49,262 nt of DNA, taken from contig CAIKZO010000053.1 in the NCBI GenBank assembly GCA_903832005.1, positions 1 through 49,262 on the forward strand, read 5' to 3'. Below are positions 8,954 to 19,700 of this stretch, piece after piece; the stretch's first letter is position 1, and the number at the start of each line of letters is the position of its first letter. This stretch comes from Enhydrobacter aerosaccus. Its GTDB lineage: Bacteria > Pseudomonadota > Alphaproteobacteria > Reyranellales > Reyranellaceae. A program made the translations under genes and the position numbers. The notes under the pieces were generated by a model, which worked only from the letters and a program-made list of their open reading frames with translations, was not told the origin of the DNA and made no database searches.

Positions 8954-10560
8954 GCGAACCCGTCCTCCTCGAGGTGCGCGACCTTGCCGTGAGCTTCGGC
9001 AACACGCCGGCGGTGACAGGCGTGAGCTTCGACATCAAGCGTGGCGAGACCCTGGCGCTGGTCGGCGAATCGGGATCGGGCAAGTCGGTGACGGCGCTTT
9101 CGATACTGCAGCTCCTGGCCTATCCCGTGGCGCGCCATCCGAAGGGCTCGATCCGCTTCCAGGGCAAGGAGCTGGTGGGCGCCAGCCAGCGCGAGCTGCT
9201 GGCCGTGCGCGGCAACCGCGTGTCGATGATCTTCCAGGAGCCGATGACCTCGCTCAATCCGCTGCACACGATCGAGCGGCAGGTGAACGAGGTGCTGATC
9301 CTGCACAAGCGCCTGTCGCGCGAGGCCGCGCGCAAGCGCACGCTCGAGCTGCTGGAGCAGGTCGGCATTCCCAACGCGATCGAACGTCTCGGCGCCTATC
9401 CGCACCAGCTCTCGGGCGGCCAGCGTCAGCGCGTGATGATCGCCATGGCGCTGGCCAACGAGCCAGACCTGCTGATCGCCGACGAGCCGACCACCGCGCT
9501 CGACGTCACCATCCAGGCGCAGATCCTGAAACTGCTGAAGGCACTGCAGGCCAAGTACGGCATGGCGCTGCTGTTCATCACCCACGACCTCGGCATCGTG
9601 CGCAAGGTTGCCGACAGGGTCTGCGTGATGACCAAGGGCGAGATCGTCGAGCACGGCGCGGTAGCCGACGTCTTCGACCGTCCGCAGCATCCCTATACGA
9701 AGCATCTCCTGTCCGCCGAGCCCAAGGGCCGGCCCGCCGCCGCCGATCCCGCCGCGCCGGAAATTCTGCGCCTCGACGATCTGAAGGTGCATTTCCCGAT
9801 CAAGCGCGGCGTGCTGCGCCGGACGGTGGGCTACATCAAGGCGGTCGACGGCGTCAGCATCGCCTTGCGCGAGGGCCATACGATCGGCCTGGTGGGCGAG
9901 TCCGGTTCGGGCAAGACGACGCTTGGCCTTGCCCTGCTGCGGCTGGAGCGCAGCGAGGGCGGCATCCAGTTCGACGGCAAGGACTTGCAGACGCTCAGCC
10001 AGCGCGACCTGCGGCCACTGCGGCGGCAGATGCAGATCGTGTTCCAGGATCCCTTCAGCTCGCTCAGCCCGCGCATGTCGGTCGGCGAGATCGTGGGCGA
10101 AGGGCTGGAAGTGCACGGCATTGGCACGCCGGCCGAGCGCACAAAGATGATCGACGATGCGTTGCGCGAGGTCGGCCTCGATGAAGGTCGCTTTCCCGGC
10201 GTGCGCGAACGCTACCCGCACGAATTCTCCGGCGGCCAGCGCCAGCGCATCGCGATCGCGCGCGCTCTGGTGCTGAAGCCCCGCTTCATGGTGCTCGACG
10301 AGCCGACCTCGGCGCTCGACATGAGCGTGCAGGCCCAGATCGTCGACCTGCTGCGCGACCTGCAGCAGCGCCACAAGCTCGCCTACCTGTTCATCAGCCA
10401 CGACCTCAAGGTCGTCCGCGCATTGGCCGACGAAGTCATCGTGCTGCGCGAGGGCAAGGTGGTGGAGCGCGGGCCGGCGCAACAGGTCTTCGGCCAGCCG
10501 CAAACGCCCTATACGAAGGCGTTGATCGCGGCGGCGTTCAATCTCGACACAGTAGCGTAA
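8950..10560 (+). CDS. yejF: Double-domain ABC transporter ATPase YejF
   Basis: 536 residues starting at GTG 8950 (GTGA overlap with yejE). Energises the YejABEF importer. Two complete ATPase halves are visible. The first has Walker A GESGSGKS, signature [12 protein letters not shown], Walker [13 protein letters not shown] and the switch ITHDL. The second has [32 protein letters not shown] and ISHDL. The linker between them ([21 protein letters not shown]) is the oligopeptide-type C-terminal motif, and it recurs at the end as [14 protein letters not shown]. All catalytic residues are present. It is the last yej gene; the dehydrogenase follows after 14 bp with its own strong ribosome site. Confidence 0.95.
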   Translation: MSEPVLLEVRDLAVSFGNTPAVTGVSFDIKRGETLALVGESGSGKSVTALSILQLLAYPVARHPKGSIRFQGKELVGASQRELLAVRGNRVSMIFQEPMTSLNPLHTIERQVNEVLILHKRLSREAARKRTLELLEQVGIPNAIERLGAYPHQLSGGQRQRVMIAMALANEPDLLIADEPTTALDVTIQAQILKLLKALQAKYGMALLFITHDLGIVRKVADRVCVMTKGEIVEHGAVADVFDRPQHPYTKHLLSAEPKGRPAAADPAAPEILRLDDLKVHFPIKRGVLRRTVGYIKAVDGVSIALREGHTIGLVGESGSGKTTLGLALLRLERSEGGIQFDGKDLQTLSQRDLRPLRRQMQIVFQDPFSSLSPRMSVGEIVGEGLEVHGIGTPAERTKMIDDALREVGLDEGRFPGVRERYPHEFSGGQRQRIAIARALVLKPRFMVLDEPTSALDMSVQAQIVDLLRDLQQRHKLAYLFISHDLKVVRALADEVIVLREGKVVERGPAQQVFGQPQTPYTKALIAAAFNLDTVA

Positions 10561-10574
10561 TAGGGGAGAGTTCC

Positions 10575-11513
10575 ATGGCGGGGGCCATTGCCTACATCAG
10601 CAAGGATAGCGACGGGCTGCACTGGAAGAAGATCCTCGAGCCGGAACTCGGGCCGCTCGACTTCCGTACCCTGAAGGGCGGTCTTGGCAACAAGGACGAT
10701 ATCGAGGTCGCGCTGGCCTGGAAGCCCGAGCAGGGGCTGCTCGCCAGCCTCAAGAACCTGAAGATGGTCGTCTCGCTCGGCATGGGCGTCGATCATCTGC
10801 TGGCCGACAACCGCGTGCCGCCCGGCGTAGCCGTCACGCGCATCATGGACGACGGGCTGGTCGGCCAGATGAGCGAGTACGCGATCTACTGGGCGCTGCG
10901 CCATCACCGCGACATCGATCGCTACAGCGAAAGCCAGCGCGCGGCGACGTGGAAGGTCGAATCGTTCAAGGACACGATCCATCGCCGCATCGGCATTATG
11001 GGCCTGGGCACGATCGGCCAGGACACGGCGGCGAAGTTCGTCGCCCTGGGCTTCCCCACCGCGGGCTGGAGCCGGACGGCCAAGACATTGCCCGGCGTCG
11101 AGTCGTTCCATGGCACCGACGGCCTAGCGGCCTTCCTTGCCCGCACCGATATCCTGGTCGCGGTCCTGCCGCTCACCCGCGAGACGCAGGGCATCCTCAA
11201 TGCCAAGACCTTCGCGGCGCTGCCCAAGGGCGCCTACCTGATCAACATGGCGCGCGGCGCGCATGTGGTGGACGACGACCTGCTGGCCGCCCTCGACTCA
11301 GGCCACCTGAGCGGCGCCGCGCTCGACGTGTTCAACGTCGAGCCGCTGCCCAAGGACCATCGTTACTGGACGCATCCCAAGGTCTACGTCACGCCCCACG
11401 TCGCCGGTTCGACCAATCCGCGCACCGCGGCGCCGGGCGTGATCGAGAACATCAAGCGCCTGCGCGCCGGGCAGCCGCTGATCAACACGGTGGATCCCAA
11501 GACCGGCTACTAG
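10575..11513 (+). CDS. D-2-hydroxyacid dehydrogenase, glyoxylate/hydroxypyruvate reductase A-like
   Basis: 312 residues, the size of GhrA. NAD(P)H-dependent reduction of 2-oxo acids such as glyoxylate or hydroxypyruvate in the cytosol. The Rossmann motif GLGTIG is at 143-148. The catalytic Arg is R227 (NMARGAHVV), Glu is E256 (FNVEPLP) and His is H275 (TPHVAG). The lack of an extended N-terminal domain and the LPLTRETQGILN block match GhrA rather than SerA. GGGGAGAG lies just upstream of the ATG. It follows yejF by 14 bp and may share its transcript; a functional link to peptide uptake is not evident. Confidence 0.9.
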   Translation: MAGAIAYISKDSDGLHWKKILEPELGPLDFRTLKGGLGNKDDIEVALAWKPEQGLLASLKNLKMVVSLGMGVDHLLADNRVPPGVAVTRIMDDGLVGQMSEYAIYWALRHHRDIDRYSESQRAATWKVESFKDTIHRRIGIMGLGTIGQDTAAKFVALGFPTAGWSRTAKTLPGVESFHGTDGLAAFLARTDILVAVLPLTRETQGILNAKTFAALPKGAYLINMARGAHVVDDDLLAALDSGHLSGAALDVFNVEPLPKDHRYWTHPKVYVTPHVAGSTNPRTAAPGVIENIKRLRAGQPLINTVDPKTGY

Positions 11514-11531
11514 CGACCTGGGTACGAGCGA

Positions 11532-12767
11532 CTACGTGTACTTGCGGACGTCGTCGATCACCTTGCCGTCGTTCGGCAGCTCGCCCGGCTTGGCGAAGGC
11601 GACCTTGCCGCCGACCTTGCAGACGGTGCGGATGGTGGCCTCCAGCGCCTTCTCGAGGCCGGCCGTGGGTGACGTCGTCTCGGCCTTGAGCACCATGACG
11701 TCGGCCTGGTTCACCCAGTCGATCACCAGCCGCAGGCGGCCGAGACCGGGATGCTTCTTCGAGATCTCGGCGATCTGCTCGGGATCGACGAACATGCCGC
11801 GCACCTTGGTGCGCTGGTCGGCGCGGCCCATCCAACCCTTGATGCGCATGTTGGTGCGCCCGCACGGGCTCTGCCCCGCCAGCACTGCCGACATGTCGCC
11901 GGTACCGAAGCGGATCAGCGGATAGGCCTTGTTGAAGGTCGTGACCACGACTTCGCCCACGTCGCCGTCGGGCACGGGATCGCCGGTGCCCGGCTGCACG
12001 ATCTCGACGATCACGCCTTCGTCGACCGTCATGCCCTGGAGGGCCTCCGACTCGTAGGCAATCGTGCCGAGGTCGGCGGTGCCGTAGCTCTGCAGGCAGG
12101 TCATGCCCTTGTCGACGAACATCTGGCGCAGCGACGGCGGCAGCGCCTCGGCGCCGACGAAGGCGTGCTTGATCGAGGAGATGTCCTTGCCCAGCTCAGC
12201 GGCCTTCTCGATCAGGATCTTCAGGAACGACGGCGTGCCGACATAGCCCTTGGGTTTGATCGCGGCGATCGCATCGAGTTGCAGCTCGGTATTGCCGACG
12301 CCGCCCGGCACGATGACGCAACCGAGCGCGCGCAACGCGGACTCCATCATCAGTCCCGCCGGCGTCAGGTGATAGGAATAGGTGCAGTAGATCACGTCCC
12401 CCGGCCGGAAGCCCGCGGCGAACATCGCGCGCGCGCCGCGGAAGTAATCCGGTTCGTCGGTGTCGATCTCGAAGATGGGACCCGGCGACATGAAGATGTG
12501 GCGCGCGCTGGAGAGCGGCACCGCGATCAGGCCGCCCATCGGCGGGTCCTTCTTCTGCACCTCACCCAGCATCGACTTGCGCAGCACCGGAAGCTTGGCC
12601 AGCGCCGCGCGCGAGGTGACCGACGCCGGATCGATATCCTTCAGCCAGGTCGTGAAGAACGGCGCGTTGGCCTTGGCATGCGCAACCTGCTGCGGCAGCG
12701 CCTGCATCAACGCCTGCTCGCGCTCAGCCGGCGTGCGCGTCTCCAACTTGTCGTAATGCCCGGACAT
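11532..12767 (-). CDS. Phenylacetate-CoA ligase (PaaK)-like AMP-forming enzyme
   Basis: 411 residues from the ATG at 12767, preceded by GAGGAAACCT; the open frame beyond it is antisense to the AhpD-like gene and is not coding. PaaK-type signatures: LPVLRKSML (about 80-88), CTYSYHLTPAGLMMESALRALGC, GTPSFLKILIEKA, FVGAEALPPSLRQMF, the AMP-binding SYGTADLG, and GEVVVTTFN...LIRFGTGDMSAVL. The C-terminal cap begins at GRADQRTKVRGMFVDPEQIA. It should activate an aromatic or other carboxylic acid as the acyl-AMP/CoA. No aromatic ring-oxidation genes are nearby, so the substrate is open. It diverges from the AhpD-like gene (102 bp gap), with which it may share a control region. Confidence 0.88.
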   Translation of the reverse strand: MSGHYDKLETRTPAEREQALMQALPQQVAHAKANAPFFTTWLKDIDPASVTSRAALAKLPVLRKSMLGEVQKKDPPMGGLIAVPLSSARHIFMSPGPIFEIDTDEPDYFRGARAMFAAGFRPGDVIYCTYSYHLTPAGLMMESALRALGCVIVPGGVGNTELQLDAIAAIKPKGYVGTPSFLKILIEKAAELGKDISSIKHAFVGAEALPPSLRQMFVDKGMTCLQSYGTADLGTIAYESEALQGMTVDEGVIVEIVQPGTGDPVPDGDVGEVVVTTFNKAYPLIRFGTGDMSAVLAGQSPCGRTNMRIKGWMGRADQRTKVRGMFVDPEQIAEISKKHPGLGRLRLVIDWVNQADVMVLKAETTSPTAGLEKALEATIRTVCKVGGKVAFAKPGELPNDGKVIDDVRKYT

Positions 12768-12869
12768 AGGTTTCCTCGTATTTTTCGGCACCGTAGACGC
12801 CGTCCGGATGCTTGCCAAGCAGCAGCCCAAACCTAATATCAGAGCTCTAATATCCTTCAGGAGACGACG

Positions 12870-13346
12870 ATGTCCGAGCCCCGCCTGACCTATGCCGCTT
12901 TCGAGAAGGCCGCGCCTGCGGCCAAGGCCGCCCTGCTCGCCATGGGCAAGGCCGTCGAGGACTCCGGCCTCGACAAGGCGCTGGTCGAGCTGGTGAAGCT
13001 GCGCGTCTCGCAGATCAACAAGTGCGCCTTCTGCCTGCAGATCCATCTCAACGTCGCACGCCGCCTCGGTGTGCCGCCCGAGAAGATCGACCTAGTGGCG
13101 ACCTGGGAAGAAGCCGGCGTGTTTTCCGAGAAGGAATGCGCGGCGCTGGCCTGGACCGAAGCGCTGGTCCATCTGCCGCTCGCCTCGGTTTCCGATGAGG
13201 TCCATGCAAAGGCGCGAGCGCATTTCAGCGAGGACGAGCTGATGTGGCTCTCCGTCGCCATCGCCAACATCAACGCCTGGAACCGCCTGGGCGCAGGCTA
13301 TCGCTTCACGCCGCCGGTGCCGAAGAAGATACCGGCCGCAGCCTGA
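12870..13346 (+). CDS. AhpD/carboxymuconolactone decarboxylase family protein
   Basis: 158 residues. All-helical AhpD-like domain with the redox motif C52-A-F-C55 and H59 (NKCAFCLQIHLNVARRLG), the arrangement of AhpD-type alkylhydroperoxidases. Such proteins reduce peroxides or act as thiol-disulfide partners in the cytosol; some only share the fold. AGGAG precedes the ATG at a normal distance. Its 3' end overlaps the convergent histidine kinase gene by 41 bp. Confidence 0.92.
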   Translation: MSEPRLTYAAFEKAAPAAKAALLAMGKAVEDSGLDKALVELVKLRVSQINKCAFCLQIHLNVARRLGVPPEKIDLVATWEEAGVFSEKECAALAWTEALVHLPLASVSDEVHAKARAHFSEDELMWLSVAIANINAWNRLGAGYRFTPPVPKKIPAAA

Positions 13347-14679
13347 GCGTAAACACCGCGCCGCCGTCGGCTGCATTATCGACGGCGATCGTGCCGTCGT
13401 GTGCCTCGGCAACCCGCGCCACGATGGTGAGGCCGAGCCCGCGGCTGTCGCCCTTGGCGCGGTCGCGGCGCCAGAAGCGGCGGAAGATGCGTTCGCGGTC
13501 CGCGTCGGGCACGCCCGGCCCGTCGTCGCGCACCCTCACCACGCCGTCGGACGAGACCTCGACCTCGATCGACACGCCGGGCGGCGTGTGCCGGATCGCG
13601 TTCTCGATGAGATTGCGTACCGCACGGAACAGCGCCTCGGCATGGCCGCGTACCCAGACCGGCTCGGTCTCGCCGGTGAGCGCGATGGTCTTGGACATCT
13701 CGACCGCGAGCGGCGCCATGAAGCCCACGGCATCGGCGCAGACGGCATGGAGATCGGCCCGGGCGTCGTTGGCGACGATGAAGCTTTCGAGCTCGGCAAT
13801 GTCGAGCACCTGGTTCACGGTACGCGTCATGTTGACGAGATCGGCGCGCAGCTCCTCGCGTATCTGCCCGGGCGGCAGCGAATCGACACGGGCGCGCACG
13901 ATCGCCAGCGGCGTGCGCAACTCGTGCGCCATGTCGGCGGTGAAGTCGCGCTGGGCGCGGTAGCCCGCTTCCAGGCGATCGAGCGCCTGGTTGACGGCGT
14001 GGACCAGGGGCGCGATCTCGACCGGCATGGTCTGCTCAGGCAGGCGCAGCTCGGTACGCTGCGGGCCGATCGAGGCCGCTGTGGTCGAGGCCTCGCGTAC
14101 CGGATCGAGGGCGCGGCGGAAGATCATGATGTCGAACGCCAGCAGCAGCAGCAGGATCGGGAAGGTGATCCAGGCGACCCTCGGGAAGAACGAGGCGACG
14201 ACGTCGTCGATGATGACGTCGCGGTGCGCCAGGTCCTGGCCGACCTGGATCCAGTACATGTGCTCGCCGATCGGACGCGCGACGCTGACACCGAACAGCA
14301 CCGCGCCGCTGGTGCCGCGGCGGATGAACCAGTCCCGCACCGACTGCTCGTCGGGCGCGAACAGCGCCTGGCCATCGGTGCGCGAGGAGAACAGCACCTT
14401 GTTGTTCGTATCGAGCACGGCATAGGCATAAAGCCCGTAGCCGCCGGAATAGAGCGGCCGCACTTCCGGCGGGATGTCGAGCAGCACGCTGCCGTCGGAC
14501 TGCGGGCGCAGGAAGCTGCCGATGGTGAAGGCCTGACTGCGCAGTGCGTCGCGGTGGAGATTGTTGGCCGCCTGGTTCAGCAGCCAGTAGAGCGCCAGCG
14601 GCATCAGAATCGAAGTGACGCCGATCGCCACCACATGCAGCGCCACCATGCGGGTGATGATGGAGCGGAAGCGGATCAT
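13306..14679 (-). CDS. Two-component sensor histidine kinase
   Basis: 457 residues. Membrane helices at about 8-34 and 166-187 enclose a sensor domain of about 130 residues with the TctE/2CSK-N look (LYWLLNQAANNLHRDALRSQ near the membrane). Then come a HAMP-like linker and the H-box FTADMAHELRTPLA with H252 as phosphoacceptor. The N-box is NLIENAIRHTPPG, and the G-boxes are DDGPGVP and SRGLGLTIVARVAEAHDG. Its ATG overlaps the stop of the regulator gene by one base (TAATG), so the pair is co-translated. It lies divergent to an RND efflux operon, which suggests that it senses the exported ion or compound in the periplasm. Confidence 0.95.
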   Translation of the reverse strand: MIRFRSIITRMVALHVVAIGVTSILMPLALYWLLNQAANNLHRDALRSQAFTIGSFLRPQSDGSVLLDIPPEVRPLYSGGYGLYAYAVLDTNNKVLFSSRTDGQALFAPDEQSVRDWFIRRGTSGAVLFGVSVARPIGEHMYWIQVGQDLAHRDVIIDDVVASFFPRVAWITFPILLLLLAFDIMIFRRALDPVREASTTAASIGPQRTELRLPEQTMPVEIAPLVHAVNQALDRLEAGYRAQRDFTADMAHELRTPLAIVRARVDSLPPGQIREELRADLVNMTRTVNQVLDIAELESFIVANDARADLHAVCADAVGFMAPLAVEMSKTIALTGETEPVWVRGHAEALFRAVRNLIENAIRHTPPGVSIEVEVSSDGVVRVRDDGPGVPDADRERIFRRFWRRDRAKGDSRGLGLTIVARVAEAHDGTIAVDNAADGGAVFTLRLRPVSSSAPAA

Positions 14680-15362
14680 TATCCGGGCGCCTTGTCCTCG
14701 GCCATCAGGTAGCCGACGCCGCGCACGGTATGGATCTTCACCGTGGCGCCGGCGTCACCCAGCATCTTGCGCAGGCGATGGACGTAGACTTCGACGGCGT
14801 TCGAGCCGACGTCGCCCGACAGGCCAAACAGGTGATCCTCGAACAGGCGCTTGGGCGCCACGTTGCCGCCACGGCGCAGCAGGATCTCGAGCACCGCCGT
14901 CTCACGCGCGGGGAACGGACGCGGCGCACCGGCGACGAAGACCTGGCGGCCATCGGTGTCGAGCGAGACATTGCCGAAGGTGAGCAAGCGGCCGAGCAGA
15001 TTGCCCGGGCGGCGCAGAAGCGCCTGGAGCCGCGCCACCAGCTCCTCCATCGCGAACGGCTTGGCGAGATAGTCGTCGGCGCCTTCCCGCAGCCCGGTGA
15101 CGCGGTCGGTGACGCCGTCGCGCGCAGTCAGCACCAGGACTGGCGTCGAATCGCCGCGCCGGCGCATGTCGCGCAATAATGTGAGCCCGTCCTCATCCGG
15201 CAGACCGAGATCGAGGACGATCGCGGCGTATTTCATCGTGCTGAGGACGTGCAATGCATCGCCCACCGTACCCACGGAATCCGCAGACAGGCCGCCCTGG
15301 GCCAATCCTTTGACCAACAGGGACACAAGCTCTGCATTGTCCTCGACGATCAACACCCGCAT
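14679..15362 (-). CDS. OmpR/PhoB-family response regulator
   Basis: 227 residues from the ATG at 15362 (MRVLIVEDN); the open frame 45 nt further upstream does not match the family. Receiver domain 1-115 with phospho-acceptor D51 (LDLGLPDEDG), acidic pair E7/D8 and the lysine in DDYLAKPF. Winged-helix DNA-binding domain from about 125 (LTFGNVSLDTDGRQVFV to VEVYVHRLRKMLGD and IHTVRGVGYLM). It precedes its kinase gene. Likely target: the divergent efflux operon starting at 15504 and its own promoter in the 141-bp gap. Confidence 0.95.
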   Translation of the reverse strand: MRVLIVEDNAELVSLLVKGLAQGGLSADSVGTVGDALHVLSTMKYAAIVLDLGLPDEDGLTLLRDMRRRGDSTPVLVLTARDGVTDRVTGLREGADDYLAKPFAMEELVARLQALLRRPGNLLGRLLTFGNVSLDTDGRQVFVAGAPRPFPARETAVLEILLRRGGNVAPKRLFEDHLFGLSGDVGSNAVEVYVHRLRKMLGDAGATVKIHTVRGVGYLMAEDKAPG

Positions 15363-15503
15363 TGGTATGCGCCTTTGCCCGTTCCCTCTAAGATGCAACC
15401 CTACCACGGCGACTGCGAAATTGCCCGTCAGGTTGATGTAATAGGAAAGGCCTAGGTTGAGGCTCTCTCACAATCCCTTATTTGCCGTCGGAACGCGGTC
15501 CAT
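15363..15503. promoter_or_regulatory. Divergent control region between response regulator and RND efflux operon
   Basis: 141 bp between two divergent starts must hold both promoters and probably the regulator's binding site. I saw no long perfect direct or inverted repeat. A possible plus-strand promoter is TTGAGG...TTATTT near 15457-15483, but the 15-bp spacing is short. Confidence 0.4.
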
Positions 15504-16751
15504 ATGACCATTGTAGCCCAACCCTCGATGATGACCCGCTTCAAGCGGCATCGCCTGCTGCTTGCAGGCGCGGCCCTTGTCGCTGTGGTCGGTGCGGGCT
15601 TCTGGGCACTGAACGGCGGGCCGAGCAACGCGGTGGCGCGCAGCGAGAAGCCTGCGCCGGAAGCCGATGGCGCCTTCCGCCCGACCGACACGCAATGGGG
15701 CAGCTTGAAGCTCACGCCGGTGCGCCAGGTCGCCTTCCGCGACGAGCGTGCAACCGACGGCAAGATCGCACTCAACGACGACACCACGACTCCGGTCTTC
15801 TCGCCCTACTCCGGCCGGGTCAGCCGACTGATCGCCAAACCCGGCGATCACGTCGAACCGGGCGCACCGCTGTTCGCCATCGAGGCGAGCGAGTTCGTGC
15901 AGGGCCAGAACGACCTGGTCACCGCGGTCGCCGGCGTCGAGAAGGCCAAGTCGAGACTCGAGCTCGCCAAGACCATCGGGGCCCGCCAGCGCGAGCTGCT
16001 CGCCATCCGCGGCGGCGCGCTCAAGGATCTCGAACAGGCGCAGTCCGACCTGATCGGCGCGCAAGGCGATATGCGCTCCGCCGAGATCGCGCTTGCCGCG
16101 GTGCGCAACCGCCTGCGCATCCTCGGCCGTTCCGACGCCGAGATCAGCCAGCTCGAGAAAGCCGACAAGATCGGCGCCGAGACGATCGTCACCGCGCCGA
16201 TCGGCGGCACGATCATTCAGCGCAAGGTAGGCCTCGGCCAGTACATCAACGTCGGCGCGACCGACCCGGTCTTCACCGTCGGCAGCCTGTCGACGGTGTG
16301 GCTGATCGCCAACGTGCGCGAATCCGACGCGCCGCGCATGAAGGTCGGCCAGCCGGTCGAGGTTTCGGTGCTGGCCTACCCCAATCGCATCTTCAACGCC
16401 AAGCTCGCCTATGTGGCGCCGGCGCTTGATCCGACGACGCGGCGCCTGCCGGTGCGCGCCGAGATCGAAAATCCCAACCGCGAGCTCTTGCCCGAGATGT
16501 TCGCCACCTTCCGGATCATTTCCGGCGATGCGCGCATGACCGCCGCCGTGCCCGCCGATGCGGTGATCTATGAGGGCGCGCAGGCCCGCGTCTGGGTCGC
16601 CCGTCCCGCGGACAAGGCCGTGGTCTCGCGCTCGATCGAAGTCGGCGACACGGTGAACGGCCTGGTCGAGGTCCGCAAGGGCCTGCAGGTCGGCGAGACC
16701 GTGGTCGCCAGCGGCACCCTGTTCATCGATCGCGCCGCCGCGCGCGACTGA
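15504..16751 (+). CDS. RND efflux periplasmic adaptor (membrane fusion protein), CzcB/CusB-like
   Basis: 415 residues. N-terminal membrane anchor/signal at about 17-38, then the barrel-sandwich (lipoyl) half motif FSPYSGRVSRLIAKPGDHVEPGAPLFAIEASEF. An alpha-helical hairpin (about 130-215) follows. The returning lipoyl half is TIVTAPIGGTIIQRKVGLGQYI, then the beta-barrel DPVFTVGSLSTVWLIANV and a membrane-proximal domain. The DATTPVFSPYSG-type entry and V.APALD.TTRRLPVRAEI block are those of heavy-metal-type adaptors. There is no His-rich or Met-rich metal-binding tail. It links the pump to the outer-membrane channel. First gene of a three-gene operon; the ribosome site is weak. Confidence 0.93.
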   Translation: MTIVAQPSMMTRFKRHRLLLAGAALVAVVGAGFWALNGGPSNAVARSEKPAPEADGAFRPTDTQWGSLKLTPVRQVAFRDERATDGKIALNDDTTTPVFSPYSGRVSRLIAKPGDHVEPGAPLFAIEASEFVQGQNDLVTAVAGVEKAKSRLELAKTIGARQRELLAIRGGALKDLEQAQSDLIGAQGDMRSAEIALAAVRNRLRILGRSDAEISQLEKADKIGAETIVTAPIGGTIIQRKVGLGQYINVGATDPVFTVGSLSTVWLIANVRESDAPRMKVGQPVEVSVLAYPNRIFNAKLAYVAPALDPTTRRLPVRAEIENPNRELLPEMFATFRIISGDARMTAAVPADAVIYEGAQARVWVARPADKAVVSRSIEVGDTVNGLVEVRKGLQVGETVVASGTLFIDRAAARD

Positions 16752-16781
16752 TCTTCCTTTCCGCTCCAGAGCGACCGTCCC

Positions 16782-19700
16782 ATGCACGCCATCGTCGCCG
16801 CCGCGCTGAAGCAGCGCATCCTCGTCATCATCCTCGGCGTCACGATGATGGTCGGCGGTGTCTTCGCTTATCGCACCCTCAACATCGAAGCCTATCCCGA
16901 CCCGGTGCCGCCGCTGGTCGACATCATCACGCAGAATCCCGGCCAGTCGTCGGAGGAGATCGAACGCTACATCACGATCCCGATCGAGATCCAGATGGCC
17001 GGCATCCCTTACGTCCAGGCGGTCCGCACCATCTCGCTGTTCGGCCTGTCGGACGTGAAGGTCCAGTTCACCTACGACCTGACCTACCAGCAGGCCTCGC
17101 AGTACGTGATCAACCGGTTGAGCCAGATCGGCACCTTGCCGAACAACGTCCAGCCGTCGCTGTCGCCGACCAGCCCGATCGGCGAGATCTTCCGCTACCG
17201 CGTGGTCGGCCCGCCCGGCTACACCGTCACCGACCTGAAGACGATCGAGGACTGGGTGCTCGAGCGCCGCTTCAAGGCGATCCCCGGCGTGATCGACGTC
17301 ACCGGCTGGGGCGGCAAGACCAAGACCTTCGACATCACCATCGACCTCGACCGCCTGCTGGCCTACGGCCTCACCTTGAAGCAGGTGCTCGACGGGCTGA
17401 ACAACGCCAACATCAACGTCGGCGCCAACACCGTGAACATCGGGCCGCAGTCGGCGATCGTACGCTCGGTCGGCCAGATCCGCTCGATGGACGATATCCG
17501 CAACACCATGATCGCGGCCCACGCCGGCACGCCGATCCTGGTGTCGGACGTGGCCACGGTGACCGTCGGCAACCAGCCCCGGCTCGGCATCGCCGGCCAG
17601 AACGAGGATGACGACATCATCCAGGGCATCGTCCTGATGCGGCGCGGCGCGGAGACGATGCCGACCCTGCAGGGCGTGCTGGCCGAGGTCGCGAAGATCA
17701 ACGCCTCCAACATCCTGCCGCCCGGCGTGCGTATCGAGCGCATCTACGATCGCAGCGCCCTGGTCGACATCACGACGCACACCGTGCTGCACAACATGGT
17801 GATGGGCATCACCCTGATCTTCCTGATCCAGTGGCTGTTCCTGGGCGACCTGCGCAGCGCGCTGATCGTGTCGGCGACCATCCCCTTCGCGCTGCTGTTC
17901 GCCGTCGTCATCCTGGTGCTGAACGGCGAGTCGGCCAACCTGCTGTCGATGGGCGCGATCGACTTCGGCATCATCGTCGACGCCACCGTGATCATGGTCG
18001 AGAACATCTTCCGCCATCTCGCCGAATCGAGTCATGGCGTCGCGATGAGGACTACCCGCCCGACGCCCGACGGCCTGGCCGGCAAGGCCGCACTGATCTT
18101 CCACGCCTCGACCGAGGTGACACAGGCGATCTTCTTCGCCGCGACCATCATCATCGCGGGCTTCCTGCCGCTCTTCACCCTGTCCGGCGTCGAAGGCCAC
18201 ATCTTCGGCCCGATGGCCAAGACCTATGCCTACGCACTGGCCGGCGGCCTGCTCGCCACCTTCACCATCTCGCCGGCCCTGTCGGCGCTGCTGCTGCCGG
18301 ACCAGGTCTCCCATGTCGAGACGCGCGCCGTGCGCGCGATCCGCAGCGTCTACACGCGCCTGCGCGACCGGGTGATCGATGCGCGGCGCACGACCTTGGT
18401 GATCGGCCTTGCAGTTGGCGTGTGCGCCTTCCTGGCCGGCAGCTCGATCGGGCTGGAGTTCCTACCCAAGCTCGAGGAAGGCAACATGTGGATCCGCGCC
18501 ACCATGCCGGCCTCGATCTCGCTCGAGGCCGGCAACAGCTACGCCAACCGCATGCGCAAGCTGCTGAAGGGCTTCCCCGAGGCCGAGACTGTGATATCCC
18601 AGCACGGCCGGCCCGATGACGGCACCGACTCGACCGGCTTCTTCAACGCCGAGTTCTTCGTGCCGCTGAAGCCGTTCGACAAGTGGCGCAAGGGCGTCGA
18701 CAAGGACGGGCTGATCGCGGAGATGAGCGATGCCCTGCAAAAGGGCTTCCCGGGCGTCGAGTTCACCTTCTCGCAATACATCCAGGACAACGTCCAGGAA
18801 GCGGCCTCGGGCGTGAAGGGCGAGAATTCGGTCAAGGTCTTCGGCCCCGACCTCGAGGTGCTGGCCAAGGTGGGCGACGACATCAAGGCCGCGCTGGCGA
18901 CCGTTCCCGGCATCGAGGATCTCGCGGTCTCGGCGTCGCTCGGCCAGCCGACCATCCGCATCGACATCGACCGCAACAAGGCCGCGCGTTACGGCTTGGC
19001 GCCCGGCGACATCAACGCCACCGTGCAGGCAGCGATCGGCGGCCAGGCGGTGGGCGACGTCTACGAAAACGGCAGCGACCGGCATTTCCCGATGGTGGTG
19101 CGCCTGGCCCCGCGCTACCGCGAGAGCCTCGAGGCGATCCAGCGCATCCCGATCGGCGCGCAGAGTGACAATGGCGGCGTCACGCAAGTGCCGCTGGCCG
19201 AAGTCGCCACGGTGCAGATCGTGTCGGGCGCGTTCTATATCTACCGCGAGCAGCAGGAACGCTACGTGCCGGTGAAGTTCTCGGTGCGCGGCCGAGACCT
19301 CGGCGGCGCGGTGCAGGAAGCACAGCAGCGAGTGGCCGAGAAGGTCAAGATCCCGGGCGGCTATCGCATCGAATGGGTCGGCGAGTTCGGCAACCTGCAG
19401 AACGCGCTGCATCGCCTCGAAGTCGCCGTGCCGATCGCGATCGCGCTGATCCTGCTGTTGCTTTACGTGAGCTTCGGCTCGCTGCGCGACACCCTGCTGG
19501 CCGGCAGCGCCATGCCGATGGCATTGACCGGCGGCGTGTTTGCGCTGTTCATTGCCGACATGCCGTTCAGCATCTCCGCCGCCATCGGTTTCGTTGCCCT
19601 CTTCGGCATCGCCGCGATGAACGGCATCATGGTGCTGTCCTGCTACAACCGCCTGATCGACGCGGGCCAAACGCGCGACACGGCGCTGCGCGACACCTGC

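Noticed and set aside
12768..13046. N-terminal extension of the PaaK-like protein
   Set aside because: Antisense to the AhpD-like gene, no family similarity. ATG 12767 has a good ribosome site.
15468..18314. A 948-codon open frame on the minus strand opposite the RND operon
   Set aside because: It lies antisense to clear adaptor and pump domains. Its translation is a run of Asp/Arg/His/Gln without any motif, as expected from GC-rich coding DNA read backwards.
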